Shown here piece by piece: positions 34,254 to 44,865 of a stretch of 56,505 nucleotides of DNA. A program made the translations under genes and the position numbers. Origin of the DNA: an uncultured Lachnospiraceae bacterium (GTDB taxonomy: Bacteria > Bacillota > Clostridia > Lachnospirales > Lachnospiraceae); assembly GCA_902772635.1 (NCBI GenBank), contig CACYBK010000100.1, forward strand, positions 1 through 56,505, in the 5' to 3' direction. Each line of letters opens with the position of its first letter. The first letter of the stretch is position 1. The notes beneath the pieces are model-generated. The model saw only the letters and a program-made list of their open reading frames with translations, made no database searches and was not told where the DNA came from.

Positions 34254-34754
34254 CTACCTGTTGATCGAAAGCTCTGCCATTATCTTTTTTTGCATAGCCT
34301 CCATGCATAGTCTCTCTTCATCTTCCATATGATCGTAGCCAATAAGATGAAGTGTGCTGTGGCACACGAGAAAGGCAAATTCTCTTTTTATGGAATGTCC
34401 GTACTCTTTGGCCTGTGATCTCACCCTTTCCTCGCAGAGCACAATATCTCCGAGCATTACCTCTCCGGTATCGGGATTCACATAATCAAGATCATCCAAA
34501 GAAATGCTTTCGCTGTAAGGCTTTGAGGGATCCAGCCCGATAAGAGGGAATGAAAGCACATCTGTCACGCTGTCAACCCCCCTGTAGCTTTTATTGAGCT
34601 CTCTTATCTCCTCACTGCCGACAAAGGAAAGGGACACCTCCGCTTCCATATCAAAACCGGCCATTGACAGGGTCTTTTTGACCGTGCTTTCTGCCGTTTC
34701 AAAAATATCAAAATCAAATTCAGGCATATTTTCTTCCGGAATGATCAATGTCAT
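34254..34754 (-). CDS. ybeY: Endoribonuclease YbeY
   Basis: A 166-residue metalloprotein acting in 16S rRNA 3' maturation and ribosome quality control. The zinc site HSTLHLIGYDH (H-x3-H-x5-H) is complete, and the RGVDSVTDVLSFP motif precedes it. The order phoH, pgpH-like, ybeY matches B. subtilis yqfE-yqfF-yqfG. The usual next genes (dgkA, cdd, era) are not here. Confidence 0.95.
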   Translation of the reverse strand: MTLIIPEENMPEFDFDIFETAESTVKKTLSMAGFDMEAEVSLSFVGSEEIRELNKSYRGVDSVTDVLSFPLIGLDPSKPYSESISLDDLDYVNPDTGEVMLGDIVLCEERVRSQAKEYGHSIKREFAFLVCHSTLHLIGYDHMEDEERLCMEAMQKKIMAELSINR

Positions 34755-34769
34755 ATAGCCTCCTAATCT

Positions 34770-36017
34770 TCAAAGGATATTTGTCTTTGCGAGAAGATCC
34801 CTGATCCGAAGGAACTGGTTGATCGACATACCGGATCTGTCATAGACTCCTTTTGCGGAAAGTTCATTCATCGCCTGATAGATGATCATACTCTGATTCC
34901 ATTCACTTCTACCCGCCGAGTTTATCTCATTTTCAAGCCTTGTTACACAGGTGCTTGCCATATGTACGATCGCAGATTCGATCGTGGTAGGAAGCCTTCC
35001 CTCACCGGGGTATTCGGATAGTATCTGGATCACATCGTGCGGAAAGCAATGATCCTCGGCAATCCTTACAGCGTTTTCCATGAAGGGCTCCCCCTCCATC
35101 ACCCCAAGCCTGTAATAGAAACCGCCACAAGCAGCAGTCCTGTCTTTTGCCCTGATGACAATAGCACAGTTTTCCGCTGCCCTTCTCACCCTGCACGCGT
35201 GAATATATTCATCCATCGAAAAGAGCCTTATATCCTGCGCCAGCGAATAATCATCATCAAGTATGATATCGTAGGCGCTCAGAGGCTCTCTCTTATCCGC
35301 CTCTACCAGCTTCGGGAAGAGTATCCAGGCAAGGAGCGCACTGACAAGAGAAAGCGAAAATGCGCCCGGGAGCAGGTCAGGAGAAAGAGTCCTGCCGGAG
35401 AGATACATGAACAGGCAGGGAACAAAGGCATCAACACCGAAAATTATGAGTCCCGTAAAAAGGTTTGGTTTTTCATCCCGAAGATAATCAGCTATCAGAG
35501 CACCAATCGTCCCAAGAATGATATAGCATAAGAAAGCATATATCCCGGAGCCCTGTGTCAGTGAAAAAAGCACCGCAAAGAAGATCGTCATCGAAAGGGA
35601 CAGCTTACCGTTCATCACGACGGTCAGGATGAAGGCAAGGGGCATTATCGGAAAGAAGAAATCGTCGAAGAAAGTGCCTGAGAATACAATGACAAAGCAG
35701 ATAACGAAGACTGCAAGCATCTTCATATAATCTGTTGCATTGTAGGAAAGGCGGTTTTTTTGTCTTTCGTTCCGAAGGACCAGCAGGAATACAAGTAGAA
35801 AGGTGACAGTCAATGCGAGCAAAGCTGCAATCTGATCCTTGAGGACATTTTTTCTTATGCAGAGAAGAAAGGTTCCCGCAACAAAAACTGCCGCGATCAT
35901 AATGAAAGCAAAAAGCCGTCTTTTTGATATACTGCCTTCCTCAGCCCTCTCAGCCTTCAGCCCGCTTTGCCTTTGCCTTTGTCTTTGTCTTATTCTGCTT
36001 TTTTTCGTATTCTTCAT
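34770..36017 (-). CDS. Reduced PgpH-like membrane protein with degenerate HD domain
   Basis: About 415 residues. A very basic N-terminus, about eight membrane helices (first near residue 40), then a C-terminal domain that aligns by eye with the HD domain of PgpH/YqfF c-di-AMP phosphodiesterases: YIHACRV, GGFYYRLG where the family has YHDIG, and EYPGEGRLPTTIESAIVHMAST, like the YPGPxPxTxExAIVxLAD segment. The HD pair and the later Asp are replaced, and the large extracytoplasmic sensor between helices 1 and 2 is missing. Its place between phoH and ybeY is the pgpH position. The start is uncertain: ATG 36017 lacks a strong SD and overlaps phoH by 68 bases. Confidence 0.75.
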   Translation of the reverse strand: MKNTKKSRIRQRQRQRQSGLKAERAEEGSISKRRLFAFIMIAAVFVAGTFLLCIRKNVLKDQIAALLALTVTFLLVFLLVLRNERQKNRLSYNATDYMKMLAVFVICFVIVFSGTFFDDFFFPIMPLAFILTVVMNGKLSLSMTIFFAVLFSLTQGSGIYAFLCYIILGTIGALIADYLRDEKPNLFTGLIIFGVDAFVPCLFMYLSGRTLSPDLLPGAFSLSLVSALLAWILFPKLVEADKREPLSAYDIILDDDYSLAQDIRLFSMDEYIHACRVRRAAENCAIVIRAKDRTAACGGFYYRLGVMEGEPFMENAVRIAEDHCFPHDVIQILSEYPGEGRLPTTIESAIVHMASTCVTRLENEINSAGRSEWNQSMIIYQAMNELSAKGVYDRSGMSINQFLRIRDLLAKTNIL

Positions 36018-36960
36018 ATGCTTCAACGATCTTCTGAACAAGAGGATGCCTTACAACATCTTCCTTCGAAAGATGGCAAACGCCTATGCCCTCAATCCCT
36101 GTAAGGACTGAAAGAGAAACTGAAAGCCCGCTGGTCTGCCCTTTGGGAAGATCCCTTTGTGTCAGATCGCCTGTTATCACTGCCTTTGAACCAAAGCCTA
36201 TCCTTGTCAGGAACATCTTCATCTGTGCAGGCGTGGTATTCTGAGCCTCGTCAAGTATGATAAAGGAGCTGTCGAGCGTTCTGCCCCTCATATATGCAAG
36301 GGGAGCAACCTCTATGAGCCCTTTTTCGGTATTTCTCTGAAATGCCTCCTGCCCCATTATCTGATAAAGCGCGTCATAAAGCGGCCGAAGATAAGGGTCC
36401 ACCTTGCTTTGAAGATCTCCGGGAAGAAAACCAAGCTTCTCTCCGGCTTCTATCGCAGGCCTTGTGAGGATTATCCGATCAACCTCTCCTCTCCCGAAAT
36501 AAAGGCAGGCAAGCGCCATGGCAAGATAAGTCTTTCCCGTTCCGGCTGGACCTACTCCAAATGTGATCATATTGTGCCTGATGAGATCCACATATTCCTT
36601 CTGGCCTATAGTCTTGGGCTTGATCGGCTTTCCTGAAACGGTATGTGCTATTATGTCACCATCCATCTTCAGAAGATCGTGCTCCAGAAGATTCTTATCC
36701 GTGAGCGTAAGCGCATATGACACATTCTCGGGTGTAAGGAGTGTATCGTTTTCAGAGAGTCGTGTGAGCTCCGAAAATACATTCCCGGCTCTTTTCAGGT
36801 TTTCCTTCGACCCCAAAAGCTTGACCTTCCCATCCCTTATCACCACGGAAACAGAAAGCTCCTTTTCAATGATTGAGAGATTCTTGTCAAATTCACCGAA
36901 TATATTTTTGAGATGCTCGTCCGGTATTGATAATTCTATTTCTTCCAACACACCCACCAC
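35950..36960 (-). CDS. phoH: PhoH family ATPase
   Basis: A 336-residue protein. An N-terminal KH-like region, then a helicase-like ATPase with P-loop GVGPAGTGKTYLA, DSSFIILDEAQNTTP (Walker B) and KAVITGDLTQRDLP. PhoH/YqfE-type proteins are linked to RNA metabolism and YbeY; the exact activity is not settled. The C-terminal tail is a Lys/Thr/Ala repeat (KTKTKAKAK). The start is a GTG among several (36960, 36957, 36951) without a clear ribosome-binding site. Confidence 0.93.
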   Translation of the reverse strand: MVGVLEEIELSIPDEHLKNIFGEFDKNLSIIEKELSVSVVIRDGKVKLLGSKENLKRAGNVFSELTRLSENDTLLTPENVSYALTLTDKNLLEHDLLKMDGDIIAHTVSGKPIKPKTIGQKEYVDLIRHNMITFGVGPAGTGKTYLAMALACLYFGRGEVDRIILTRPAIEAGEKLGFLPGDLQSKVDPYLRPLYDALYQIMGQEAFQRNTEKGLIEVAPLAYMRGRTLDSSFIILDEAQNTTPAQMKMFLTRIGFGSKAVITGDLTQRDLPKGQTSGLSVSLSVLTGIEGIGVCHLSKEDVVRHPLVQKIVEAYEEYEKKQNKTKTKAKAKRAEG

Positions 36961-37019
36961 AACAGATTGTATATTATCACTTTAATGGTACTAATGATAG
37001 TATTCTTGTAAAAAACGTC

Positions 37020-38177
37020 CTATTGCCCGGAGATGACCACCGGAATATATACAAAGTTTGCTCTTTCTATCTCGCTCGAAAGGCCGTGCTTATCAATTAC
37101 CAGTACCGAAAGGACATTGTTCCCCTCCGGAACCTGGATGGGACCGTCATACCGGGGCGAGTTTGCATCAGGTCTCGAACTGTCCCATGTGTAATAGATC
37201 GTGGCATCCTTCGCAAAGCTCATTATCTCTACCGTTACCGGAGCGGAATAATTTCCGCCAGAGGGGATTATCACGGGAAGGTCAGGAGCCTGATACTTAA
37301 TGGTATAGGTCTTTGTAACAAGCGGCCCCCATATCCCGGTCTGTGATATGGCTCTTGCGCGGATCACACTTTCTCCGTCCCCCAAAAGTATAGGCTCGCT
37401 GAAAAGCGTTCCGCCTGCGGAAGGATCCTCTCCATTATTTGTATAATAGATCTGATAACCCTTTGGCGATGAAAGCGAAAGTGAAAGATCATCATCATAT
37501 TCCCCCTCACTCTCGGAGAATAAGACTTCACCGGCCCAGGCATCCTCTATCTTCTTTTTCTGAGCAGCAGTCTTTGCCATTTCGAAAAGAGACGAAAGAC
37601 CGTCATAGTCCTCATCCTCGACCATCATATCGGTAATGGCAAAAAAAGCCTCGTCATTTTCTGCGTCAAGCTCAAGTACCCTTGAATAATAGTCACGGGC
37701 CTGATCCTTTTGCGAAAGATGTCTGTACGCTTCTGCTATACGAAGATAGTCCCTCTTCAGTTCAACGTTGTCGTCATCTTCATAGAGAGCAACAGCGTCA
37801 AGGTAAAGCGCTATGGAGCCTTCGTAATCACCGCTTAAAAATGCGTCCTGTGCCCTTCCCTTTGTATATTCATAGCTCATCATATATCTTGAGGCGAAAA
37901 GGACTATTAATGCGCAGACACAGATCGAAACAAGGGTCGCAGCAGTCACTATCTTTGAATAGGGCTTCTTTTTCTTCTTCTTTGTTTCCTCCGGCGCTTC
38001 ATCTGCCTTTTTTTCAATGGGCCTAAAAAACTCCTTCGCGTCAGGATTAGCGACCATGGAGGGGATGATGTCATCGGAAAACTCATCATAATCAGGCACC
38101 AAACGAACAGCCTTACCGCATTTTTCGCAGTAAAGCTTTCCGTCAGGCAATTCATTTCCACAGTTTTGGCACTTCAT
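37020..38177 (-). CDS. Zinc-ribbon, TPR and Ig-like domain membrane protein
   Basis: A 385-residue multidomain protein. Zinc ribbon at residues 3-20 (CQNCGN...CEKCGK), one membrane helix at about 75-98, TPR-like helices at about 105-190 (YEGSIALYLDAVALYEDD, QARDYYSRVLELDAEND), and two beta modules resembling the chitobiase C-terminal/Fn3-like repeat (IYYTNNGEDPSAGG, IYYTWDSSRPDANSP). The layout puts the zinc ribbon inside and the rest outside the cell. The function is unknown; wall or carbohydrate contact is plausible. 59 bases separate it from phoH. Confidence 0.85.
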   Translation of the reverse strand: MKCQNCGNELPDGKLYCEKCGKAVRLVPDYDEFSDDIIPSMVANPDAKEFFRPIEKKADEAPEETKKKKKKPYSKIVTAATLVSICVCALIVLFASRYMMSYEYTKGRAQDAFLSGDYEGSIALYLDAVALYEDDDNVELKRDYLRIAEAYRHLSQKDQARDYYSRVLELDAENDEAFFAITDMMVEDEDYDGLSSLFEMAKTAAQKKKIEDAWAGEVLFSESEGEYDDDLSLSLSSPKGYQIYYTNNGEDPSAGGTLFSEPILLGDGESVIRARAISQTGIWGPLVTKTYTIKYQAPDLPVIIPSGGNYSAPVTVEIMSFAKDATIYYTWDSSRPDANSPRYDGPIQVPEGNNVLSVLVIDKHGLSSEIERANFVYIPVVISGQ

Positions 38178-38183
38178 GGATAA

Positions 38184-39035
38184 TTATTTTTTCACACGCA
38201 TTTTTGCAGAAAAGAGACAGTTTTTCATAAGCATCGCTATGGTCATCGGACCTACGCCTCCCGGAACAGGCGTAAGATAAGAGCAAAGCTCCTTTATATC
38301 GTCAAAGTCACAGTCACCGCAGAGTTTTCCTTCGGCGTCCCTGTCCATGCCCACATCTATCACAACGGCACCTTCTTTGATATAGTCCCGCGTGAAAAAC
38401 CTTGGCTTTCCGATCGCCGCTATCAGTATGTCAGCCCTTTTGCATATCTCCTTAAGTTCCTTTGTATGTGAGTGGCAGACTGTGACTGTAGCGTTCTCCC
38501 GAAGCATGAGGAGCGACATGGGCTTTCCGACAATATTGCTTCTTCCGGCGATCACACATCTCTTTCCGTCGATCGAGACACCGCTCCTCTTCAATAGTTC
38601 TATTATCCCTGCGGGAGTACAGGGAAGAAAGCCGGGATTTCCTATCAGAAGATTTCCCACATTTACGGGATGAAAGCCGTCAACGTCCTTTTCAGGGCTT
38701 ATTCGTAAAGTCACCTTGTTTTCATCCATATGTTTGGGAAGAGGCAGCTGTACAAGGATGCCATCGATGTCAGAGCGCTCATTAAGTTCATCTATGAGCG
38801 AAAGAAGCTCCTCCTCCTTTGTTTCAGCGGGAAGTTCATATGAGACCGACTTTATGCCTGTATATTCGCAGGCCTTCTTTTTGTTTTTGACATAGACCTT
38901 TGATGCGCTGTCGTCCCCTACAAGTATCACGGCTAGCGAAACATCCCTGTTATTCGCTTCCTTAAAGGATGATACTTCTTCCTTTATCTCATCCTTGATA
39001 TCCTGTGAGATTTTCTTTCCATCGATAAGGTTCAT
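38184..39035 (-). CDS. folD: Methylene-THF dehydrogenase / methenyl-THF cyclohydrolase
   Basis: A 283-residue bifunctional enzyme of one-carbon metabolism interconverting methylene-, methenyl- and formyl-tetrahydrofolate. Motifs: YVKNKKKACEY with the catalytic lysine, DGILVQLPLPKH, LPCTPAGI and the NADP site GRSNIVGKPMS, then TPVPGGVGPMTIAMLM. It is encoded directly after fhs, so the two successive folate steps are co-transcribed. Confidence 0.96.
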   Translation of the reverse strand: MNLIDGKKISQDIKDEIKEEVSSFKEANNRDVSLAVILVGDDSASKVYVKNKKKACEYTGIKSVSYELPAETKEEELLSLIDELNERSDIDGILVQLPLPKHMDENKVTLRISPEKDVDGFHPVNVGNLLIGNPGFLPCTPAGIIELLKRSGVSIDGKRCVIAGRSNIVGKPMSLLMLRENATVTVCHSHTKELKEICKRADILIAAIGKPRFFTRDYIKEGAVVIDVGMDRDAEGKLCGDCDFDDIKELCSYLTPVPGGVGPMTIAMLMKNCLFSAKMRVKK

Positions 39036-39056
39036 CTTTTTCTCCCGATCCTTCTA

Positions 39057-40730
39057 TCAGAATAGCCCTGTTATCTTTCCCGTATTCTCGTCAACATCAA
39101 TAGAATAAGCTGCCGGAGTCTTCGGAAGACCGGGCATGGTGAGCATTGTACCGAGTATCGCTACCACAAAGCCGGCACCGGCTGAGGGATAGACTTCTCT
39201 CACATTGATCTCATAGTTTTCCGGTCTTCCAAGTTTTTTCGGGTCGTCGGACAGAGAATACTGCGTCTTTGCAAGACATACCGGGAAATCACCCATCCCA
39301 AGTTCTGTAAGATGCTTAAGCTCCTTCTCGGCTGCTGAAGAATATGTAACTCCGCTGGCTCCGTATATCTTCTTTGCCACAGTTTCGATCTTTTCCTTGA
39401 GCGGCATGGAATCGGGATAAAGAGGAGTAAATTCTGATTTCTCCGTCTCAAGCTTCCTAAGGACCGAATCCACGAGGGCAAGTCCGCCCTCTCCTCCCTT
39501 TGCCCATACTTCGGAAAGAGCAAATTCACAGCCTCTTTCCCTGACAAAGCTTTCCACGAAGTCAAGTTCAGCTTTTGTATCTGATTCAAATCTGTTCAGT
39601 GTCACAACGACAGGAACCTTGTACAGCTTCAGATTTTCTATATGCTTTTCAAGATTGACTATGCCTTTTTTCAGCGCCTCAAGGTTTTCAGCGGAAAGTT
39701 CATCCTTTTTGACACCGCCATTATATTTTAATGCCCGGACGGTTGCCACGAGAACAACACAGTCAGGGGTAAGCCCCGTACTCCTGCATTTGATATCAAA
39801 GAATTTTTCCGCTCCGAGATCGGCTCCGAAGCCTGCCTCTGTGATACAGTAATCACCGAGCTTTAATGCGCATCTTGTAGCCCTTATGCTGTTGCAGCCG
39901 TGAGCGATATTCGCGAAAGGTCCTCCGTGCACTATCGCAGGAGTGTGTTCAAGAGTCTGTATGAGATTGGGCTTTATGGCGTCCTTAAGAAGAGCAGCCA
40001 TTGAGCCCACTGCCTGAAGGTCGCTTGCATATACGGGATTTCCGTCAAGATCGTAGGCTGCTATTATGTTTGAGAGCCTTCTCTTAAGGTCCTTCATATT
40101 TTCCGAAAGACAGAAGATAGCCATGATCTCTGATGCCACGGTGATACAGAAATGCTCCTGCCTTGCAAAGCCGTCAGAAGGAGTCCCCAGTCCCACGACA
40201 AGATTTCGAAGAGCCCTGTCATTCATATCCTCGCAGCGCTTCCATACTACCCTTCTTGAATCGATTCTGTGAGGGTTTCCATGGGAAAGCTCATTATCTA
40301 TAAGAGCTGAAAGGAGGTTGTTTGCACTTGTCATAGCATGGAAATCCCCGGTGAAATGAAGGTTGAGGTCCTCCATCGGGACCACCTGCGCATAGCCTCC
40401 GCCAGCAGCACCGCCTTTGATTCCAAAGCAGGGACCAAGGGAGGGCTCGCGAAGGGCAAGAACGGCATTTAAGCCCCTTTTTCCCATGGCTTCAGCAAGT
40501 CCTATTGAGGTTGTTGTCTTACCCTCTCCCGCAGGAGTCGGATTGATAGCGGTAACCAGGATCAGCTTTCCGTCAGAACGCTTTTCAAGCTTCGAAAGAG
40601 CTTCCTCAGTAAGCTTTGCTTTGTACCTTCCGTACATCTCTATGTCGTCTTCATAGAGCCCGACCTTTTTTGCGATGTCTATGATCGGTTCCATGGTACT
40701 TTCCTGTGCGATTTCGATGTCAGTTTTCAT
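39057..40730 (-). CDS. fhs: Formate-tetrahydrofolate ligase
   Basis: A 557-residue ligase that activates formate with ATP onto tetrahydrofolate. The phosphate-binding loop is [13 protein letters not shown] at residues 65-77; [17 protein letters not shown] and [14 protein letters not shown] are family marks. With FolD it supplies one-carbon units from formate; no other Wood-Ljungdahl genes lie here, so acetogenesis is not implied. It overlaps ftsK by 11 bases. Confidence 0.97.
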   Translation of the reverse strand: MKTDIEIAQESTMEPIIDIAKKVGLYEDDIEMYGRYKAKLTEEALSKLEKRSDGKLILVTAINPTPAGEGKTTTSIGLAEAMGKRGLNAVLALREPSLGPCFGIKGGAAGGGYAQVVPMEDLNLHFTGDFHAMTSANNLLSALIDNELSHGNPHRIDSRRVVWKRCEDMNDRALRNLVVGLGTPSDGFARQEHFCITVASEIMAIFCLSENMKDLKRRLSNIIAAYDLDGNPVYASDLQAVGSMAALLKDAIKPNLIQTLEHTPAIVHGGPFANIAHGCNSIRATRCALKLGDYCITEAGFGADLGAEKFFDIKCRSTGLTPDCVVLVATVRALKYNGGVKKDELSAENLEALKKGIVNLEKHIENLKLYKVPVVVTLNRFESDTKAELDFVESFVRERGCEFALSEVWAKGGEGGLALVDSVLRKLETEKSEFTPLYPDSMPLKEKIETVAKKIYGASGVTYSSAAEKELKHLTELGMGDFPVCLAKTQYSLSDDPKKLGRPENYEINVREVYPSAGAGFVVAILGTMLTMPGLPKTPAAYSIDVDENTGKITGLF

Positions 40731-43404
40731 CTTTTACCTCCTCATTTTTTAACCACTCCTCAAATTCGGGGAGCTTCATAAGTGCTGTCCTCGGTTTCGT
40801 TCCCATTTCAGGGCCTATGATCCCTGCCTCCTCAAGCTGATCGACTATCCTCGCCGCCCTGTTAAAGCCTATCCTGAATTTTCTCTGAAGCATTCCGATC
40901 GAGCCCTTGCCCTTCTCGGTAATGAACCTTCCGGCCTCTGCAAAGAAGGAGTCTCTTCCGTTTGAAAAACCGCTGTCGGGGTCATTATCTATCTGACCCG
41001 AAACATTGCCCTGAGACTGGCCGCTCTCCTTGATATGGGACTCTATCTCACTCTCTCTTATCTCACGATCCCTTGCCGCCTCCTCGATCACATTTGAATT
41101 ATTATCCTTGATAAAGTTCACAACATTTGAGACCTCTTCATCGGAGACAAAGCAGCCCTGAACCCGAAGCGGTTTATTTAATCCTTGGGGCGCATAGAGC
41201 ATATCGCCCTTCCCGAGAAGCTTTTCAGCGCCGTTCATGTCAAGGATAACTCGTGAATCTATTCCCGATGATACCATAAAGGCTATACGGGAAGGAATAT
41301 TGGCTTTGATGAGCCCGGTGATGACATCGGCTGAAGGACGCTGGGTCGCGATAATAAGGTGAATTCCGGCGGCCCGGGCGAGCTGTGCCAGGCGGCAGAT
41401 CGAAGTCTCGACCTCCTTCCCCGCCACCATCATAAGGTCAGTAAGCTCGTCTACGATGACGACTATCTGAGGGAGCTTTTCCTCTACCTTTATCCCTTCC
41501 TCGAAGACCTCGCCTTTTTCGACCTTTTCATTATAACTCTTCATGTCACGGACGGCGGCATCTGCAAACTGCTTGTACCTTTTTGTCATCTCGGCGACAG
41601 CCCAGTTCAAGGCGGCTGCTGCCTTCTTCGGATCAGTCACAACGTCTGAAAGAAGATGCGGGATGCCTCTGTATATCGAAAGCTCAACCACCTTCGGATC
41701 TATCATTATGAATTTGACCTCGGAAGGTGTTGCCTTGTAAAGGATAGACATTATTATCGTATTGATACAGACTGATTTTCCTGATCCTGTTGCACCGGCG
41801 ATGAGAAGGTGAGGCATTTTCGCGATGTCTGATATTATCGCGTTTCCGGCTATATCCCGCCCTGCCGCAAAAGCGATCTTTGACTTGTGCTCCTTAAACT
41901 CCTTACATTCCATGAGCTCCCTGAAAGTAACGGGGCGTGCTTCCTTGTTCGGGACCTCGATGCCCACCGCTGCCTTTCCGGGTATAGGTGCCTCGATCCT
42001 TATGTCGGAAACTGCGAGATTCAGCTTGATGTCGTTCTCGAGATTCGTGAGCTTCGCCACCTTCACGCCGGTCTTTAACTCGATCTCAAACCTTGTGACG
42101 GAAGGACCCGTGACATAGTTGGTCACCTTTGCGTCAACACCGAAGTTGTCGAGTGTCTTCTGAAGTGTCGCAAACAGAGCCTCCGAGGAATCCTTGCCTT
42201 TACCCGAAGAACTCTTTGGCTTATTCAAAAGATCTATGACAGGAAAGACATACTCATTTGAACCTGTAGTACTCTTCGTTTCAAAGTCATTATCTTTACT
42301 TACCTTATTTTCAGTGACAGGTCTCGTTTCTTCAGGAGGAGTCGGAGCAGGTGATGAAGAGGGGCTTTTCTTTCTGACAGGCTTTTCTTCCTCTAAAGCT
42401 GACTTTTCATCCCCACTTAGTATAGCCCTTTCATCGTCCCTGACTATAGCCTTTTCCTCTCCCTGTATCTTTGCATCTTCCTCGTTTCTGACAAGAGCCG
42501 TTCTCTCATCCTTAAGGACAGTCTCTTCATATCCCATACCCTCTAAAGGCATAGTCAATTCGTGCATCTCATCTGAGAATCTTCTCTCCCTCAGAGTCCT
42601 TTCACCGGTGGACATCAAGGGAGAAACACTTGAAGGCTCAACTGACACTTCATGTACTTTTTCATTTCCATTCTCTTCCCCGTTTTTTTCGTCTGAAAGA
42701 GCGGTCTGAAGGCTGACTCCTCTCAAGTGTCTTTCGGATCTTCTTTCCCTATCCTCCGAAACCGAGTAAACTCTTCTTTTTTCTTCTTCAATCTCTCTTC
42801 TTTTCTGTCTTTCCTGCCTTTGAAGAGACATCTTTTTCCTCAGAATATCAGTCTTTTTCTCAGCCCGTGAAAAAACAGAGCGTCCCATAAATAGAACAAC
42901 AAAGAGGATAATGAGAGCGATCGTGATTATAAAGGCAGCCGCGGTTCCAAAGCCCTTGAAAAGCAGAAACGCGATCAAGCCTCCGAAAAGCCCCCCTCCG
43001 TTCTTCTCACTGAACGAAGAAAGGTAGGCAGCTCCGGGATTTTCAATATCGCCGCCTGACTTTACAAGTTCAAAGAAGATGCAAAGACAAAGAAGGATAA
43101 GGGCAAAGAAAATGCATCTCGAACGAATAGCGTTTAACTTTGTCCTGTTTGCGATCAGAAAAAGCGTGAAAAAGAAAATGAAAAATGGCAATGCATAAGA
43201 AATAAGGCCGATAAGGCCGAAGAAGAATCTTGATATCGTATCGAGCACCCGACCTGAAAAGCCAAGGTTTCCGATGAAAAGTACGATCGATACAGCTATG
43301 GATACAATAATAATGATGTCATAGCGAAGGCTCTCCTTCGCCCTGACATCAATATCATTGTTTTTGTTGTTTTTTTTAGGTACAGACTTTTTTTTCTCAG
43401 CCAT
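40720..43404 (-). CDS. ftsK: DNA translocase FtsK/SpoIIIE
   Basis: An 894-residue motor. About four N-terminal membrane helices (about 27-175), a charged linker (about 185-400) containing octapeptide repeats, then alpha/beta motor domains with [26 protein letters not shown] Walker B and [14 protein letters not shown], and a C-terminal winged-helix gamma domain ([20 protein letters not shown]) that reads polar DNA sequences. It pumps chromosome DNA through the closing septum and in many bacteria activates Xer recombination at dif. Confidence 0.95.
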   Translation of the reverse strand: MAEKKKSVPKKNNKNNDIDVRAKESLRYDIIIIVSIAVSIVLFIGNLGFSGRVLDTISRFFFGLIGLISYALPFFIFFFTLFLIANRTKLNAIRSRCIFFALILLCLCIFFELVKSGGDIENPGAAYLSSFSEKNGGGLFGGLIAFLLFKGFGTAAAFIITIALIILFVVLFMGRSVFSRAEKKTDILRKKMSLQRQERQKRREIEEEKRRVYSVSEDRERRSERHLRGVSLQTALSDEKNGEENGNEKVHEVSVEPSSVSPLMSTGERTLRERRFSDEMHELTMPLEGMGYEETVLKDERTALVRNEEDAKIQGEEKAIVRDDERAILSGDEKSALEEEKPVRKKSPSSSPAPTPPEETRPVTENKVSKDNDFETKSTTGSNEYVFPVIDLLNKPKSSSGKGKDSSEALFATLQKTLDNFGVDAKVTNYVTGPSVTRFEIELKTGVKVAKLTNLENDIKLNLAVSDIRIEAPIPGKAAVGIEVPNKEARPVTFRELMECKEFKEHKSKIAFAAGRDIAGNAIISDIAKMPHLLIAGATGSGKSVCINTIIMSILYKATPSEVKFIMIDPKVVELSIYRGIPHLLSDVVTDPKKAAAALNWAVAEMTKRYKQFADAAVRDMKSYNEKVEKGEVFEEGIKVEEKLPQIVVIVDELTDLMMVAGKEVETSICRLAQLARAAGIHLIIATQRPSADVITGLIKANIPSRIAFMVSSGIDSRVILDMNGAEKLLGKGDMLYAPQGLNKPLRVQGCFVSDEEVSNVVNFIKDNNSNVIEEAARDREIRESEIESHIKESGQSQGNVSGQIDNDPDSGFSNGRDSFFAEAGRFITEKGKGSIGMLQRKFRIGFNRAARIVDQLEEAGIIGPEMGTKPRTALMKLPEFEEWLKNEEVKDEN
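42400..42519 (-). repeat. Five 24-base tandem repeats in the ftsK linker
   Basis: The linker reads [32 protein letters not shown] and ILSGDEKS: five octapeptides with a common plan (hydrophobic pair, polar, D/N/G, acidic, Glu, charged, small). The DNA units are diverged, so this is an old expansion under amino acid constraint. Confidence 0.75.
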
Positions 43405-43414
43405 CAGAAGAACA

Positions 43415-44863
43415 TCAACCGATCAGATATTCGTAAAGAGCCTGGTAGCTTCCTTTCGAATGTGCCCAGGAATAATCCTTTTTCATCCCGCGCTCAACTA
43501 TCTTGTTCCACTGAACCTTCTTTACGAAATAAACATATTTTGAATAATTGACTGTATTTAAGAGCTCGTCACCGTTGTAATTTCTGAATGAGAAGCCGTC
43601 TCCGGTGTGCTCATATTCATTATAGGGCTCTACGGTATCCTTCAGTCCCCCTGTCTCCCTGACGATAGGAACAGTACCATATCTGAAGGAGATCAGCTGT
43701 GTGAGTCCGCAAGGCTCAAAACGGCTGGGCATCAAAAATGCATCCGCGGCACCATAGAGCTTCCTTGCGAGGTCGTCTGAATAACAGATGTTTGCGGACA
43801 CCCTGTCAGGATATTTCCATGCATAGTGACGGAACATATTTTCATATCGGCTCTCGCCGGTACCTATGACAACAAGCTGGGTATTGTCATCAACTATACC
43901 CTCTATACAGTAGTTGATGAGGTCGAGCCCTTTTTGATCCGTAAGCCTCGAGACCAGTCCTATCATATATTTGTTGGGATCGACAGCCAGATCCATGTCC
44001 TCCTGGAGACGCTGCTTGTTGATCTTTTTGTTCTTCCTGAAGGTACTCACATCATAATTCTGATAGAGCTTTTCGTCGGTGGAGGGATCATAGGAAATAT
44101 AATCAATCCCGTTCACTATACCCTTCATATCAAAGTGTCTGGATGAAAGCAGTCCGTCAAGTCCCTCTCCGTAATAAGGAGTCTGTATCTCAGCCGCATA
44201 GCTTTCACTCACGGTAGTGATGTAGTCGGCATATACAAGACCACCCTTCATCATATTGGCCTGCTTGTTGAATTCGAGTTTGTCGGGAGTAAAGAGATCC
44301 TCCGAAAGCCCCGAAAGCCCTTTAAGAGTCTTTATATCCCAGATTCCCTGGAATTTCAGGTTGTGGATCGTCATCATGGACTTGATGTTCCAAAAGAAGG
44401 GATTGCCCTGAAATTCATTCCTGAGATAGACAGGAATAAGCCCTGTCTGCCAGTCGTGGCAGTGGATCAGATCCGGCCTGAAATCAATGACGGGAAGCAT
44501 GGAAAGAACTGCCTTGTCGAAGAAGGTGAACTTTTCCATGTCATATCTCGTATCTCCGTAGGGATAGAAGCATTCGAAATATTCAAGATTGTCTATGAAA
44601 TAATAGGTGATGCCTTCCCATTCATATTCCTTGACACCGACATATTTCTCTCCGATATAGGGGCCGCAGGCCATATTGAAATGGCAGACATCCCTGAACT
44701 GATCTCTGAAATACGGAGGTATGCAGGTATAATTGGGAACAACGACCCTGATGTCCCAATCACTCTTGGGAAACTCCTTCGGAAGCGCGCCGACAACATC
44801 CGCAAGGCCGCCGGTCTTCACAAAGGGAACACATTCACTCGCTGCAAAAAGGATCTTTCTCAT
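43415..44863 (-). CDS. glgA: Glycogen synthase (ADP-glucose type)
   Basis: A 482-residue GT5 glycosyltransferase. N-terminal [23 protein letters not shown] with the KTGGL ADP-glucose motif; C-terminal [18 protein letters not shown] with the acid/base region. It extends alpha-1,4-glucan from ADP-glucose. Other glg genes are not in the window. GGAG seven bases before the ATG at 44863 decides the start; a TTG six bases earlier is in frame but too close to that site. Confidence 0.95.
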   Translation of the reverse strand: MRKILFAASECVPFVKTGGLADVVGALPKEFPKSDWDIRVVVPNYTCIPPYFRDQFRDVCHFNMACGPYIGEKYVGVKEYEWEGITYYFIDNLEYFECFYPYGDTRYDMEKFTFFDKAVLSMLPVIDFRPDLIHCHDWQTGLIPVYLRNEFQGNPFFWNIKSMMTIHNLKFQGIWDIKTLKGLSGLSEDLFTPDKLEFNKQANMMKGGLVYADYITTVSESYAAEIQTPYYGEGLDGLLSSRHFDMKGIVNGIDYISYDPSTDEKLYQNYDVSTFRKNKKINKQRLQEDMDLAVDPNKYMIGLVSRLTDQKGLDLINYCIEGIVDDNTQLVVIGTGESRYENMFRHYAWKYPDRVSANICYSDDLARKLYGAADAFLMPSRFEPCGLTQLISFRYGTVPIVRETGGLKDTVEPYNEYEHTGDGFSFRNYNGDELLNTVNYSKYVYFVKKVQWNKIVERGMKKDYSWAHSKGSYQALYEYLIG

Positions 44864-44865
44864 TA

